Origin: Phytoactinopolyspora limicola | GTDB lineage: Bacteria; Actinomycetota; Actinomycetes; Jiangellales; Jiangellaceae | DNA length: 64,000 nucleotides | NCBI RefSeq assembly: GCF_011320225.1 | Contig: NZ_JAAOEN010000001.1 | Span: forward strand, 248,001-312,000 | Reading direction: 5' to 3' | Shown: piece by piece, positions 42,783 through 51,267 of the stretch | Layout of the letters: the number at the start of each line of letters is the position of its first letter | Numbering within the stretch: the first letter of the stretch is position 1 | The notes under the pieces: model-generated | Seen by the model: only the letters and a program-made list of their open reading frames with translations | What the model was told of the DNA's origin: nothing | Databases searched by the model: none | Translations under genes and position numbers: made by a program

Positions 42783-43577
42783 ATGGGCGACGTCTTCAAG
42801 GCACTGGCAGATCCGCACCGGCGCCGGCTATTGGACAGCTTGAACGAGCACAACGGGCAGAACCTGCGCGATCTGTGCTCAGGGCTCAACATGGCGCGGC
42901 AGTCGGTCAGCAAGCACCTGGCAGTGCTCGAGGCCGCGAACCTGGTGACCACGTTGCGGCAGGGCCGGGAGAAGCTGCACTTTCTCAACGCCGAACCCAT
43001 CAACGCCATCGCCGAGCGCTGGATCCAGCAATACCACCGCCACCGCGTGCGCACCCTCGCCGACCTCAAAACCGCATTGGAGGCCACCATGGGCGACACC
43101 GAGTTCGTCTACACCACCTACATCAAGACCACCCCCGAACGGCTCTGGCAAGCGCTCACCGACCCCACCTTCACCCGCCGCTACTGGGGTCTGGAGTTCG
43201 TCACCGACTGGACCCCCGGGGCGCCGATGAGCTGGAAGGATGGCGACGTCACCCTCTCCGACGCGGAGCAGGTAGTCCTGGCGGCGGAACCGCCGCACCG
43301 GCTCTCGTATACGTGGCACGCCGTCACGCCGGAGTGGGCCGCCGCACACAACATCAGCGACGAACTGCGCGATACCCTCGCCAGCGAACGCCGGTCGAAA
43401 GTGACCTTCGAGATCGAACCTCTTGGTGCGACGGTGAAGTTGACCGTGATACACGACGACTTCGAGCCCGGCAGCACCATGCGCGAGATGGTGAGCACCG
43501 GCTGGCCAGAACTGATCAGCGGCCTCAAGACCCTCCTGGAGACTGGCCAGCCACTTCCCGCCGCTGACGCCACCTGA
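42783..43577 (+). CDS. ArsR-type HTH fused to an SRPBCC (AHSA1) domain
   Basis: 264 residues from the ATG at 42783, with GGAG 9 nt upstream. Residues 1-95 are an ArsR winged helix: VFKALADPHRRRLLDSL and LCSGLNMARQSVSKHLAVLEAANLV. No metal-binding cysteine set is seen in the HTH. Residues about 110-255 form an AHSA1-type SRPBCC ligand cup (VYTTYIKTTPERLWQALTDP, GWPELISGLKTLLE). A hydrophobic ligand in the cup may release DNA. This fused layout is widespread in actinobacteria. Two palindromic operators sit on its own promoter. Confidence 0.87.
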   Translation: MGDVFKALADPHRRRLLDSLNEHNGQNLRDLCSGLNMARQSVSKHLAVLEAANLVTTLRQGREKLHFLNAEPINAIAERWIQQYHRHRVRTLADLKTALEATMGDTEFVYTTYIKTTPERLWQALTDPTFTRRYWGLEFVTDWTPGAPMSWKDGDVTLSDAEQVVLAAEPPHRLSYTWHAVTPEWAAAHNISDELRDTLASERRSKVTFEIEPLGATVKLTVIHDDFEPGSTMREMVSTGWPELISGLKTLLETGQPLPAADAT

Positions 43578-43608
43578 GAATTCCGGCCGGCCGGGTAGAG
43601 CACCCGTC

Positions 43609-43971
43609 TTACCCGGCCGGCTCCACCACCCAGGTGCCACCAGCCTTGGCCATCTCAATCGCGGCGAATCCCCGCTCGGTCATCAACCCTTGTTCGGTCA
43701 TCGTCGCCGCACGTTGCCGATTGAGCTGGCTCCACCGGCTGCGCCGACGCCGGGGGCTGAACCGCAAGCGGGAACTCTCGGCGTCGTTCTTGCGATGCAC
43801 GCTGTCGATCCACCCGAAACACAGCGCCTGCTCGACCGCCTCGTGATAGCGGATGCTCGGAGTGCTGCTGTCCTTGTGGTAGATGACCAGCCATACCTCC
43901 GTCTCGACACACGAGTTCCGCGCCAACCAGGAACGCCATTCGTCAGGGGTACGGGCGATGACGGTGTCCAT
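43609..43971 (-). CDS. YdeI/OmdA-like protein, short form
   Basis: 120 residues. VWLVIYHKDSSTPSIRYHEAVEQALCFGWIDS spans the conserved core of the YdeI family, and RRSRWSQLNRQRAATMTEQG continues it. Family members are usually about 190 residues with a second helical half; here the chain stops after GTWVVEPAG, so the C-terminal half is missing. No frameshifted remainder was found to the left, so it looks like a natural short form or an old deletion. It lies 1 bp after the VOC gene stop in one operon. YdeI proteins have been linked to polymyxin resistance and stress in other bacteria; a role here is unknown. Confidence 0.7.
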   Translation of the reverse strand: MDTVIARTPDEWRSWLARNSCVETEVWLVIYHKDSSTPSIRYHEAVEQALCFGWIDSVHRKNDAESSRLRFSPRRRRSRWSQLNRQRAATMTEQGLMTERGFAAIEMAKAGGTWVVEPAG

Positions 43972-43972
43972 G

Positions 43973-44389
43973 TCAGGCCCCCGTCCGAGCCGTCAGCATG
44001 TCCAGGTAGTGCTGGTTGTACATCACACCGAGCACGTTGCCGAACGGGTCGACCACCGAGGCGGTAGTAAAACCTGGACCGCGTTCGATCGGCCCCTGGT
44101 GGACCGTGGCCCCCATGTCGAGCAGCCGATCGAAGCTCGCCTGAACATCGTCGACCGCCCAGTACGCCACCACACCCCCGGGTTTGTCCGTGCTGCCGTG
44201 CGGGGAGAAGCTGCTGTTGAGCAGACCGAACTCGTGCAGGTAGTCGCCGATGCGGAACTCGATGTACGCCGGGTCGCCCTCAACGGGGCGCACGAAGTAC
44301 GGCTCGACGCCGAACAGTTCGGTGTACCAAGCCTGCGCGGCCCGGAGGTCGTCGGCGAAAAAGGTGGTCGTGGTCAGTCCCCGCAACAT
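43973..44389 (-). CDS. VOC (glyoxalase fold) family protein
   Basis: 138 residues from the ATG at 44387-44389, with AAAGGA 7 nt upstream. TTTTFFADDLRAAQAWYTELFGVEPYF is the first VOC unit, and TASVVDPFGNVLGVMYNQHY the last. It is most like the small VOC proteins linked to WYL or other one-component regulators. It is divergent from the WYL regulator, which probably controls it together with the YdeI-like gene. Confidence 0.85.
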   Translation of the reverse strand: MLRGLTTTTFFADDLRAAQAWYTELFGVEPYFVRPVEGDPAYIEFRIGDYLHEFGLLNSSFSPHGSTDKPGGVVAYWAVDDVQASFDRLLDMGATVHQGPIERGPGFTTASVVDPFGNVLGVMYNQHYLDMLTARTGA

Positions 44390-44456
44390 GGCGTGTCCTT
44401 TCATCGTGGCGGATGATCCGCTGTCTTCTGAACAATCTCCATCCTGCGCCCTAAAA

Positions 44457-44473
44457 TGCTCATCTATTGAGCA
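44457..44473. promoter_or_regulatory. Operator candidate for the WYL regulator
   Basis: TGCTCATCTATTGAGCA is a palindrome with 6-bp arms and a 5-bp spacer, placed between the divergent VOC and WYL genes. It is near the WYL promoter region. Confidence 0.6.
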
Positions 44474-44494
44474 GGTTTATGAGAGAATTTTTCT

Positions 44495-45445
44495 ATGCGA
44501 GCGGATCGCCTCGTCGCCGCACTTCTTTTGATGCAAACTCGCGGCCGGGTCACCGCAGCGGAGCTGGCCGACGAGCTCGAAGTATCGGTGGCCACTGCCC
44601 GCCGCGACCTCGAAGCCCTGTCCACAGCGGGTATTCCGGTGTATCCACAACCCGGCCGGGGCGGCGGCTGGTCACTGGTTGGTGGCGCCCGAACCGACCT
44701 GAGCGGCTTAACGGCCACCGAGGCACAAGCACTGTTCCTCCTGGTCGGGCCGGCCGCGGCGATATCCGATGAGGCGAAAGCGGCGTTGCGCAAGCTGGTC
44801 GGGGCACTACCACAGACGTTTCGAGCCGACGCCCAGGCCGCGGCCGAAGCCACCATGATCGACCCCGCGCGATGGGGCGAGCGTGATCGCGACCGCCCAG
44901 AGCTGGTCAACACGCTCCAGGCCGCCGTCGTCCAACGGCGGAAAGTCCGCCTCACCTACGTCGGCAGCTCACGCGAACAGACTGAACGCCTGGTCGACCC
45001 GTGGGGCCTGGTCGACAAAGACGACACCTGGTATTTGCTCGCCGGCACCGAACGCGGCCAGCGGACATTCCGCGTCGACCGCATCGTTCTGGCGGAGCCG
45101 ACCGACTTGCGCGCCGAGCGTCCCGACGAATTCACGCTCGCCGCCGCGTGGCAGGACGTCGTCGACACGGTCGAGCAGCGCCGATCACGCACCTGGGCCA
45201 CCGTCATCATCGCTACTCGGTTCGTTCCGATCCTGCAAGATCAGTTCGGGCGGCACTGCCATACCGTCGGCGAACTCGACGATGGGCGCACCAAGGTCAG
45301 GCTCGCCGCGCCGACACCGTTGGACATCGCCCGCAATCTCGCCGGCTGGGGTGCCATGATCGACGTCGTCGACCCGCCTGAAGTCCAGGCGATACTCGCC
45401 CGGATCGGCGCCGAACTCGCCGACAAATACGCCCGCCCGCACTAG
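44495..45445 (+). CDS. WYL-domain transcriptional regulator (YafY/DeoR-type HTH)
   Basis: 316 residues. The N-terminal HTH is LLLMQTRGRVTAAELADELE and SVATARRDLEALSTAGIPVY. The WYL domain follows at about 150-230 (VRLTYVGSSREQTERLVDPWG, TWYLLAGTERGQRTFRVDRI), with the WCX tail beyond. WYL domains bind ligands or nucleic acids and act as switches. It diverges from a VOC/YdeI-like pair with a palindrome between them, and converges on the AfsR-like gene with 9 bp between stops; CACACTAGTGTG spans that gap. Confidence 0.88.
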   Translation: MRADRLVAALLLMQTRGRVTAAELADELEVSVATARRDLEALSTAGIPVYPQPGRGGGWSLVGGARTDLSGLTATEAQALFLLVGPAAAISDEAKAALRKLVGALPQTFRADAQAAAEATMIDPARWGERDRDRPELVNTLQAAVVQRRKVRLTYVGSSREQTERLVDPWGLVDKDDTWYLLAGTERGQRTFRVDRIVLAEPTDLRAERPDEFTLAAAWQDVVDTVEQRRSRTWATVIIATRFVPILQDQFGRHCHTVGELDDGRTKVRLAAPTPLDIARNLAGWGAMIDVVDPPEVQAILARIGAELADKYARPH

Positions 45446-45454
45446 TGCGACACA

Positions 45455-48400
45455 CTAGTGTGTGGCGCCGGCCAGCCAAGGATGGTCGCGCAGCAGCGCA
45501 GGCCGGGCCAGCCCGTGATCATCACGGATCAACTGCGCCTGCCGCTGTTGCCGGACCACCTCCGCGTCGTCGGTGCCAACCAATGCCGCAACTTCACACC
45601 CGGTGGCTCGCACTCGTGGATCGGCGCTACCCGCGGCAACCGCAGCGGCGTCGGCAGCAGCGGCGGTCGCCGCGGGATCGTCTCTGCCGGTGAGCAGTAT
45701 GACTCTGGCCAGCGACTCGATAGCCTCGGCCGACAGACCGGCGTCAAGCAAGCGGCGTGCTGCCCCCAGATGCAACTCCACTGCGTCACCGGCCGCGCCG
45801 TCATGTTCGGCGAGTACCGCCCGGCATTGCAACACCCGCCCGTCCACCTCGCTGAACCGACCGATGATCCCGCCCCGCTCCAAGGTCTCAACCATGCCGC
45901 GAGCTGTTTCCACGTCGCCGGCGAACAACGTGGCCCGGGCAAGCGCCACTCGGGCGGATATCGCGGCCTCCGGTAGTTCCAGTTCGTCGAGAAAGGCCAG
46001 CGCTTCCCGCAGAAGCAACGCCGCGCCCGCATGGTCGCCCTGCGCCCCGCCCACGATCGCCCTGCGCAGCGCAGCTCGCTGCTGGCCCCAGCGGTCGGGG
46101 CATGCTCGGTACCAATTCGCGGCTTCGATGAAGTTCTCGTCGGCCTCGGCCAGCCGGCCTCTGACCAGGGCGCCCAGGCCACGCACCATGGCGCAGCCGG
46201 CGATCGTCCATGGGTCGCCGGTCGCCGCCGAGACTTCCCGAGCCTCACCCAAGATCGCGTCGCCTTCCTCCCATCGTCCTAGCCGGTGCAACGCATGGGC
46301 CCTGGCCAGCAAGGCGAAACCGACCTCTGGCAGGCGGCAGTCCGGGTGCACCGACGCCAGCCGCGCCGCCTGCTCGCCATAACGCACCGCCTCGTCGGCA
46401 TGTCCGAAAACCGATCCCAGGTGGGTTGCCCAGGCGAGTGCTCGCACCCGGATCTCCACGTCCCGGGCGGGAAGGTCCAACGAACGGACCACTATGCCCC
46501 AATCGGGCGCTCGACCTTCACGCATCCATGCGACATACCCGAGAACTCCGACGAATTCCTGAGCCAACGCCCCGAGACGCCGCTGAACAGCGTTGTTGTG
46601 CGCCGCGCGGATGTTCGAGTCGTCCCTCATCAGCGCGGCGACGGCCCTGGCCTGCCGTTCGGTCGTCAGCGCCGGCATCTGCTCGCGGGCTAGCTCGACA
46701 TATACCTGTGCGTGGGCGACGACGGCCCGCTGCTCTAGTCCCGATGCCCGGAGACGCTCGGCGGCATAGGCGCGCATGGTCTCAAGCAGCCGGAGCCGAG
46801 CACTGCCGTCCGGGCCGGTCTCGGCCTGCACCATCGAGCGGGACACGAGCCGTTCGATACTGTCCATGGCCTGGGTTTCGCTGCCGCCCAGCCGGACGCA
46901 GACCTGCCGGGCATGTCGCACTGCGAACGAGCCACGGAACACCGACAGCGCCTCGAACACCCGCCGGTCTCCCTCGTCGAGCAGGTCGTAACTCCAGTCG
47001 ATGACGGCCTCAAGAGTGCGATGCCGGGCCGCTGCCATCCGCGCGCCGTGACTGAGCAGGCTAAACCGGTCGTCCAGCAAGCGAGCCACCTCATCGATGC
47101 CGAGCACTCGGATCCGCACCGCGGCCAGCTCCATGGCGAGGGGCAGCCCGTCCAGCTGGCGGCAGATGGAGGTCACGGTCCGCCTCCGGTCGTCGTCGAC
47201 CTGCAGGTCCGGCTGGGTGGCACGCACCCGGTCGAGAAAGAGCCGCACGGCGGGATCGTCGTGCAGCGGGTCGACGACGTACACGCTCTCGCCGGGCACG
47301 TTGAGCGCTTCTCTACTGGTGGCAAGGATGTGGGTGGCCGTGGTCCGGTTGAGCAGCGCCGACGTCAGGACCGCGACATCTTCGGTCAGATGCTCGCAGT
47401 TGTCCAGAATCAGCAGGAGCCGCCGGTCGGCCAGGACGTCACACAGCATGTCCAGAGCCCGGCGGGCGCGGCTGCTCGTCGTCACCGATCTCGACGACGG
47501 CACTACCGGGCCGAGCGCTTCGAGCACGGCTCCGGCGAGGTCGTCGCCGCGGCGGTATTCGATCAGGTCGACAACGGTGACACCGTGCGCCGCCACCGGG
47601 GCACAGGAGTCCACCAGCACCTGGGTGGCCTCCATGGCCAGGCGGGTTTTGCCCACGCCGCCCGGACCCGTCAGCGTGAGCAGCCGGGCGCTCGCCACGA
47701 GCGCGGCTACCTCATCGAGATCATCCTGACGGCCCACGAACGACGTCGCCGGCCGAGCGATCCGGACCGGCCCAGGGAACCGCATGCCGCCGCGACGAGG
47801 ATCTTTCTGGTGCAGGATGATCAATTCCAGTTCTCGCAGCCGCGGGCTAGGATCCAGGCCGAACCGCTCTCTCAGCTGACGCCTAGCCTCCACATAGACC
47901 TCGCTGGCTTCGGCTTGCCGGCCTTGGCCATAGAGACCCAGCATCCGCAACGCCCACAGCTCTTCGATGCCGGGATGCCGGCCTGTGGCGTCGACCAAGA
48001 TCTCGGCGACCTCGTCGTATCGGCCACGCTCGATCTCCAGTGCCAGCCACTCCTGCAGCACCTGGAGCCGCAACTCCGCCAGCCGGTCGGCCTCCTTCAC
48101 CAGCGCTGGCACGTGCTGCAGATCGGAGTAGGCCCGGTCCCCCCGCCACTGACCCAACGCGTGGGCGTACATCTCGCTGGCCGGCTCAACCTCCATCGCC
48201 GCACGTAGTTCACGCGCCCGGCGCACGGCACGTTCGAAGCGGGTCACGTCGACGGCGTCGGGCGGCAGATCCAGCACGTACCCACGTTCAACGGCGCGCA
48301 GCAGGTCCGGTCCAACGGCACGGCGTAGAGCGGACACGCGGGCCTGCACCGTATTCCGCGCCGACTCACCGGGCGGATCCGCGGTCGCCTCACCCCACAC

Positions 48401-48592
48401 CTGATGCAGCACCTCGGACGTGGTGACCGGCTGGCCGGGCCGCGAGGCCAGTAGCGCGAGCAGGCCACGGCTGCGACGCCCGGTCAGCCGGACGACGTTG
48501 CCTCCAAGAGAAACACTGAATCCGCCGAGGACCCGGATGTCCACGGCACCATGGTGTCCCCTGGCAGCGTCCGCTGGCACTGGGTGGGACAC
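45455..48592 (-). CDS. AfsR/SARP-family regulator with BTAD and NB-ARC ATPase domains
   Basis: 1045 residues from a GTG at 48590-48592 preceded by AAGGAGG. The OmpR-type winged helix covers about 17-110 (VDIRVLGGFSVSLGGNVVRL, LLALLASRPGQPVTTSEVLH), the BTAD helical domain about 115-255, and the NB-ARC ATPase about 285-560 with Walker A LTGPGGVGKTRLA and Walker B LLILDNCEH. The C-terminal 450 residues are TPR-like helices. Such proteins usually activate secondary-metabolite or stress genes after a signal. It lies 12 bp downstream of the ferredoxin reductase in the same direction, so it may be part of the catabolic operon and control it. Confidence 0.87.
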   Translation of the reverse strand: MSHPVPADAARGHHGAVDIRVLGGFSVSLGGNVVRLTGRRSRGLLALLASRPGQPVTTSEVLHQVWGEATADPPGESARNTVQARVSALRRAVGPDLLRAVERGYVLDLPPDAVDVTRFERAVRRARELRAAMEVEPASEMYAHALGQWRGDRAYSDLQHVPALVKEADRLAELRLQVLQEWLALEIERGRYDEVAEILVDATGRHPGIEELWALRMLGLYGQGRQAEASEVYVEARRQLRERFGLDPSPRLRELELIILHQKDPRRGGMRFPGPVRIARPATSFVGRQDDLDEVAALVASARLLTLTGPGGVGKTRLAMEATQVLVDSCAPVAAHGVTVVDLIEYRRGDDLAGAVLEALGPVVPSSRSVTTSSRARRALDMLCDVLADRRLLLILDNCEHLTEDVAVLTSALLNRTTATHILATSREALNVPGESVYVVDPLHDDPAVRLFLDRVRATQPDLQVDDDRRRTVTSICRQLDGLPLAMELAAVRIRVLGIDEVARLLDDRFSLLSHGARMAAARHRTLEAVIDWSYDLLDEGDRRVFEALSVFRGSFAVRHARQVCVRLGGSETQAMDSIERLVSRSMVQAETGPDGSARLRLLETMRAYAAERLRASGLEQRAVVAHAQVYVELAREQMPALTTERQARAVAALMRDDSNIRAAHNNAVQRRLGALAQEFVGVLGYVAWMREGRAPDWGIVVRSLDLPARDVEIRVRALAWATHLGSVFGHADEAVRYGEQAARLASVHPDCRLPEVGFALLARAHALHRLGRWEEGDAILGEAREVSAATGDPWTIAGCAMVRGLGALVRGRLAEADENFIEAANWYRACPDRWGQQRAALRRAIVGGAQGDHAGAALLLREALAFLDELELPEAAISARVALARATLFAGDVETARGMVETLERGGIIGRFSEVDGRVLQCRAVLAEHDGAAGDAVELHLGAARRLLDAGLSAEAIESLARVILLTGRDDPAATAAAADAAAVAAGSADPRVRATGCEVAALVGTDDAEVVRQQRQAQLIRDDHGLARPALLRDHPWLAGATH

Positions 48593-48604
48593 CAGCTACC
48601 TCCT

Positions 48605-49780
48605 TCAGGGCTCGACGACGTCACCCCAGGGCACCTGATCGCGAATGGCCCGGCTGTACTGGGCCAGTCGTCGAGCGGCATTCACACACAGAGCCCCGCG
48701 GAGGACGCCGTCCCTGCCGAACAGGGCCACCATCGAGGTATCGTCCATCCGCTCGACGTGGACCTGCTCGGCCGCGTTCGCCCGACCCACAAAACGCATC
48801 TTCGCGTTGAACTGGTCGGACCAGAAGTATGGAACTGGAGTGTATGCCTCGTCCGCCCCCAACAGCGACGCCGCGGCGTGTCGTCCCTGTTCAACCGCGT
48901 TGGTCCACTGTTCTACCCGCATCTCCTCGTCGAACAGAGCGTTGTACCAGCGGGTGACGTCTCCGGCGGCGACGACGCCGGGCACCGATGTGCGCAGGCT
49001 TTTGTCACACACCACGCCGTCGGCCAGCCGCACGCCACTACCTTCCAGCCACCCGGTCGCTGGTGTGACGCCCACCCCGGCCACCACCAGATCGGCGGAG
49101 AGCACGGTGCCGTTGTGGAGCCGGATCTTGCTGCCACCGGCGCCAGGGTCAATGCCGTCCAGAACACTTCCGCAGTGCAGTTGCACGCCGTGTGCCTCCT
49201 GGTGCGTCCGGAACCACTGCCCTACTTCGTCGCCCAGCACCCGCGTCAGTGGCACCGGAGCAAGCTCGACGACGGAAACATCCAGGCCCATTTCGCTGGC
49301 CGTCGCAGCCACTTCGAGCCCAATGAACCCGGCACCCAGCACCACCAGGTGCCGCCCCGGTATCAGCTGCCCATGCAGGGCGACGGCATCGTCGACGGTC
49401 CGCAGGATGTTGACGGGCCCGACATCGCCCAGCGTGCTCAGCGTCTTCGGGGTGGATCCGGTGGCGAGCACCATCCCGTCGTACTCCTCCGGTGTTCCGT
49501 CATCGAGAACGACGATACGCCGAGCCGGATCCAGGGCCGTCGCACGGCGACCAAGGCGTAACTCGACGCCGGCGTCGGCATACCATTCGGGCGCCCGCAG
49601 GTGGACCTTGTCGACTTCAGGGCCCTGGTGCAGCGCCTCCTTGGATAGCGGCGGGCGGTCGTACGGCAGGTGCGGCTCGGCTCCGATCAGCACGATCTCG
49701 CCGGCGTACCCGTGGTCACGGAGTCCTTCGATCGCGTGCACGGCCGCCAGCGACGCCCCCACCACGACGACGCGGCGCAC
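48605..49780 (-). CDS. FAD-dependent ferredoxin reductase (NAD(P)H)
   Basis: 391 residues. Two Rossmann folds are seen: FAD-binding VVVVGASLAAVHAIEGLRD at the N-terminus and the NAD motif LVVLGAGFIGLEVAA near 150. PYDRPPLSKEALHQG and VVAAGDVTRWYN are typical of the putidaredoxin-reductase/BphA4 group. It should pass electrons from NAD(P)H to the small ferredoxin 3 bp upstream, which would feed a P450 or Rieske oxygenase. No such oxygenase is in the window. The gene is within the catabolic operon. Confidence 0.88.
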   Translation of the reverse strand: MRRVVVVGASLAAVHAIEGLRDHGYAGEIVLIGAEPHLPYDRPPLSKEALHQGPEVDKVHLRAPEWYADAGVELRLGRRATALDPARRIVVLDDGTPEEYDGMVLATGSTPKTLSTLGDVGPVNILRTVDDAVALHGQLIPGRHLVVLGAGFIGLEVAATASEMGLDVSVVELAPVPLTRVLGDEVGQWFRTHQEAHGVQLHCGSVLDGIDPGAGGSKIRLHNGTVLSADLVVAGVGVTPATGWLEGSGVRLADGVVCDKSLRTSVPGVVAAGDVTRWYNALFDEEMRVEQWTNAVEQGRHAAASLLGADEAYTPVPYFWSDQFNAKMRFVGRANAAEQVHVERMDDTSMVALFGRDGVLRGALCVNAARRLAQYSRAIRDQVPWGDVVEP

Positions 49781-49783
49781 GGA

Positions 49784-49987
49784 TCAGCCGTTCTCGACCG
49801 TGATGGCGCGCGCCGGGCAGACCCGGGCCGCGGAGTCCACTTGTGCACGCAGATCGTCCGTGGGGGTCTCCTGCAGCAGGATCGCTTTGCCGGCGGATTC
49901 GTCCAGGTCGAACACGGCCGGAGCTTCCATCATGCAGCAGGCGTATCCCTGACATGCCTGCAGGTCGACGATCACCTTCATGGACAT
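49784..49987 (-). CDS. [3Fe-4S] ferredoxin
   Basis: 67 residues from the ATG at 49985-49987, with GGAGG 7 nt upstream. Cluster cysteines are Cys12 and Cys18 in ACQGYACC, spaced by five residues, and Cys57 in VCPARAI. The position where a fourth Cys would make a 4Fe-4S cluster is Tyr15, so a [3Fe-4S] cluster is expected. VDLQACQGYACCMMEAPAVF is the usual P450-partner ferredoxin N-terminus. An extra Cys17 is unusual. It sits 3 bp before the reductase gene and is translated with it. Confidence 0.85.
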   Translation of the reverse strand: MSMKVIVDLQACQGYACCMMEAPAVFDLDESAGKAILLQETPTDDLRAQVDSAARVCPARAITVENG

Positions 49988-50064
49988 GTCGTGTCCTCCT
50001 CCATCCGGTTGGCCAGTACGTTCAGCCTCGGTATCGTCAGCGATCATGTGAGCGGACGGCGGTG

Positions 50065-51267
50065 TCAATGCGCCGGCTCCAGGTGCGGCAAAGCCGGCGC
50101 TACCGTGGCCAGGCGGGCCGCCCGCGGCGTGTTGCGGCTCAGCAGCGCGCGTACCTGCCCAGAGGTCACCACGGCGCTGATGCCCGGCAGGTCGCCGATG
50201 CGCAACGCTCCGAGGGCGTCGTCGGCCGTCGACCCCCATGGGGCGTCCATCACCACCAGGTCCGCGGCCGCCCCGGTCCGGAGGTAGCCGGCCGGCAGAT
50301 CCCAGGTGGCGGCGTTGTTACCGGTGGCCGCGGCCCACACCAGGGCGGGGTCGACGCCGCCCAGCGAGCTCAGCTCGGCCACCGTTTTGAGCACGCCCAA
50401 CGGCATCACACCGGTGCCGGTCGGGGTGTCCGAACCGATGACCACCCGGTGGAACTGGCCGTCGTCGAGGGCTTTGCGCAGGATCCGTACCGCTGAGCGC
50501 ACGTTGCCGGCCTGGACCAGCTGCAGCGCCATCTGGGTCTGCTCGATGACGACGTCCACACCGGCCTCGTCCAGCGAGGTCGGCCCGCCGTTGATATGAC
50601 CGCACACGTCCGGGGCCAACTCCAGCAGGTGCTCCGGCGTGATCGGCTTGCTCCCCGGGATGCTGGCCCCACCGGAGTGGCACATCACCGTGATGCCGTG
50701 CTCCTGTGCCCATCTGACCTGGTCGACGCCGTCGGACGGGTCCTCGTAGCGGCCGAAACCGAACTTGGCCAGGTGCACACCCGCGCGCTGCAGCTCCGCG
50801 AAGTCTTCACGCTGCAACGTCGGTTCGAGCACCACTGCCCCGGCATGCACCCGCATGCCGCCGGGACGCAGATTGTTGAAACACGCCCGGGCGGCGATGG
50901 CCAGCGCCTTGACGCCGGTGGCGTCGTGCGGGCGGCCGGGAGCGTGGATCTCACCCGGCGACACCACGCTGGTGATGCCGCCGTGGACGTAGCTGGCCAG
51001 GAAGTCGACGGTTTTCTGCCGCGGGGTGTAGTCACCCAGCACCACGTGGCAGTGCGAGTCGATAAGACCCGGCGCAACGGTGCTGCCACGCGCGTCGATC
51101 ACGGTATCGGCGGCGTCGATCTCCGCACCGAGCTCGCCCTCCGGGCCGACAGCCGTGATGAGCCCGTCCTCGCACAGCACGGTATCCGCGGCGTCGAGCA
51201 CCGGGTTGTTCAGGTCGCCCGAGAGCACCGTCCCGGCGCCGACGACGGCCAGCCGGGTCGCCGTCAC
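50065..51267 (-). CDS. Enamidase-like cyclic amidohydrolase
   Basis: 400 residues from the GTG at 51265-51267, which overlaps the DUF1185 stop (GTGA). The whole chain follows Eubacterium barkeri enamidase as I recall it: VLSGDLNNPVLDAAD, GDYTPRQKTVDFLASYVHGG, SPGEIHAPGRPHDA, GHINGGPTSLDEAGV and GVMPLGVLKTV. Metal ligands seen: His72 and His74 (DSHCHV), His197 (VMCHSGG), His224 (GHINGG) and Asp280 (GSDTPTG). Where the E. barkeri enzyme has bridging Glu164 (GEVGLG), this one has Lys168 (AKFGFG), which may be carboxylated as in dihydropyrimidinases. It should open a cyclic enamide or lactam ring. Confidence 0.82.
   Translation of the reverse strand: MTATRLAVVGAGTVLSGDLNNPVLDAADTVLCEDGLITAVGPEGELGAEIDAADTVIDARGSTVAPGLIDSHCHVVLGDYTPRQKTVDFLASYVHGGITSVVSPGEIHAPGRPHDATGVKALAIAARACFNNLRPGGMRVHAGAVVLEPTLQREDFAELQRAGVHLAKFGFGRYEDPSDGVDQVRWAQEHGITVMCHSGGASIPGSKPITPEHLLELAPDVCGHINGGPTSLDEAGVDVVIEQTQMALQLVQAGNVRSAVRILRKALDDGQFHRVVIGSDTPTGTGVMPLGVLKTVAELSSLGGVDPALVWAAATGNNAATWDLPAGYLRTGAAADLVVMDAPWGSTADDALGALRIGDLPGISAVVTSGQVRALLSRNTPRAARLATVAPALPHLEPAH

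Noticed and set aside
46913-48208. 431-codon open frame on the plus strand
   Set aside because: Antisense to the AfsR-like gene, low-complexity translation, typical of high-GC mirror frames.
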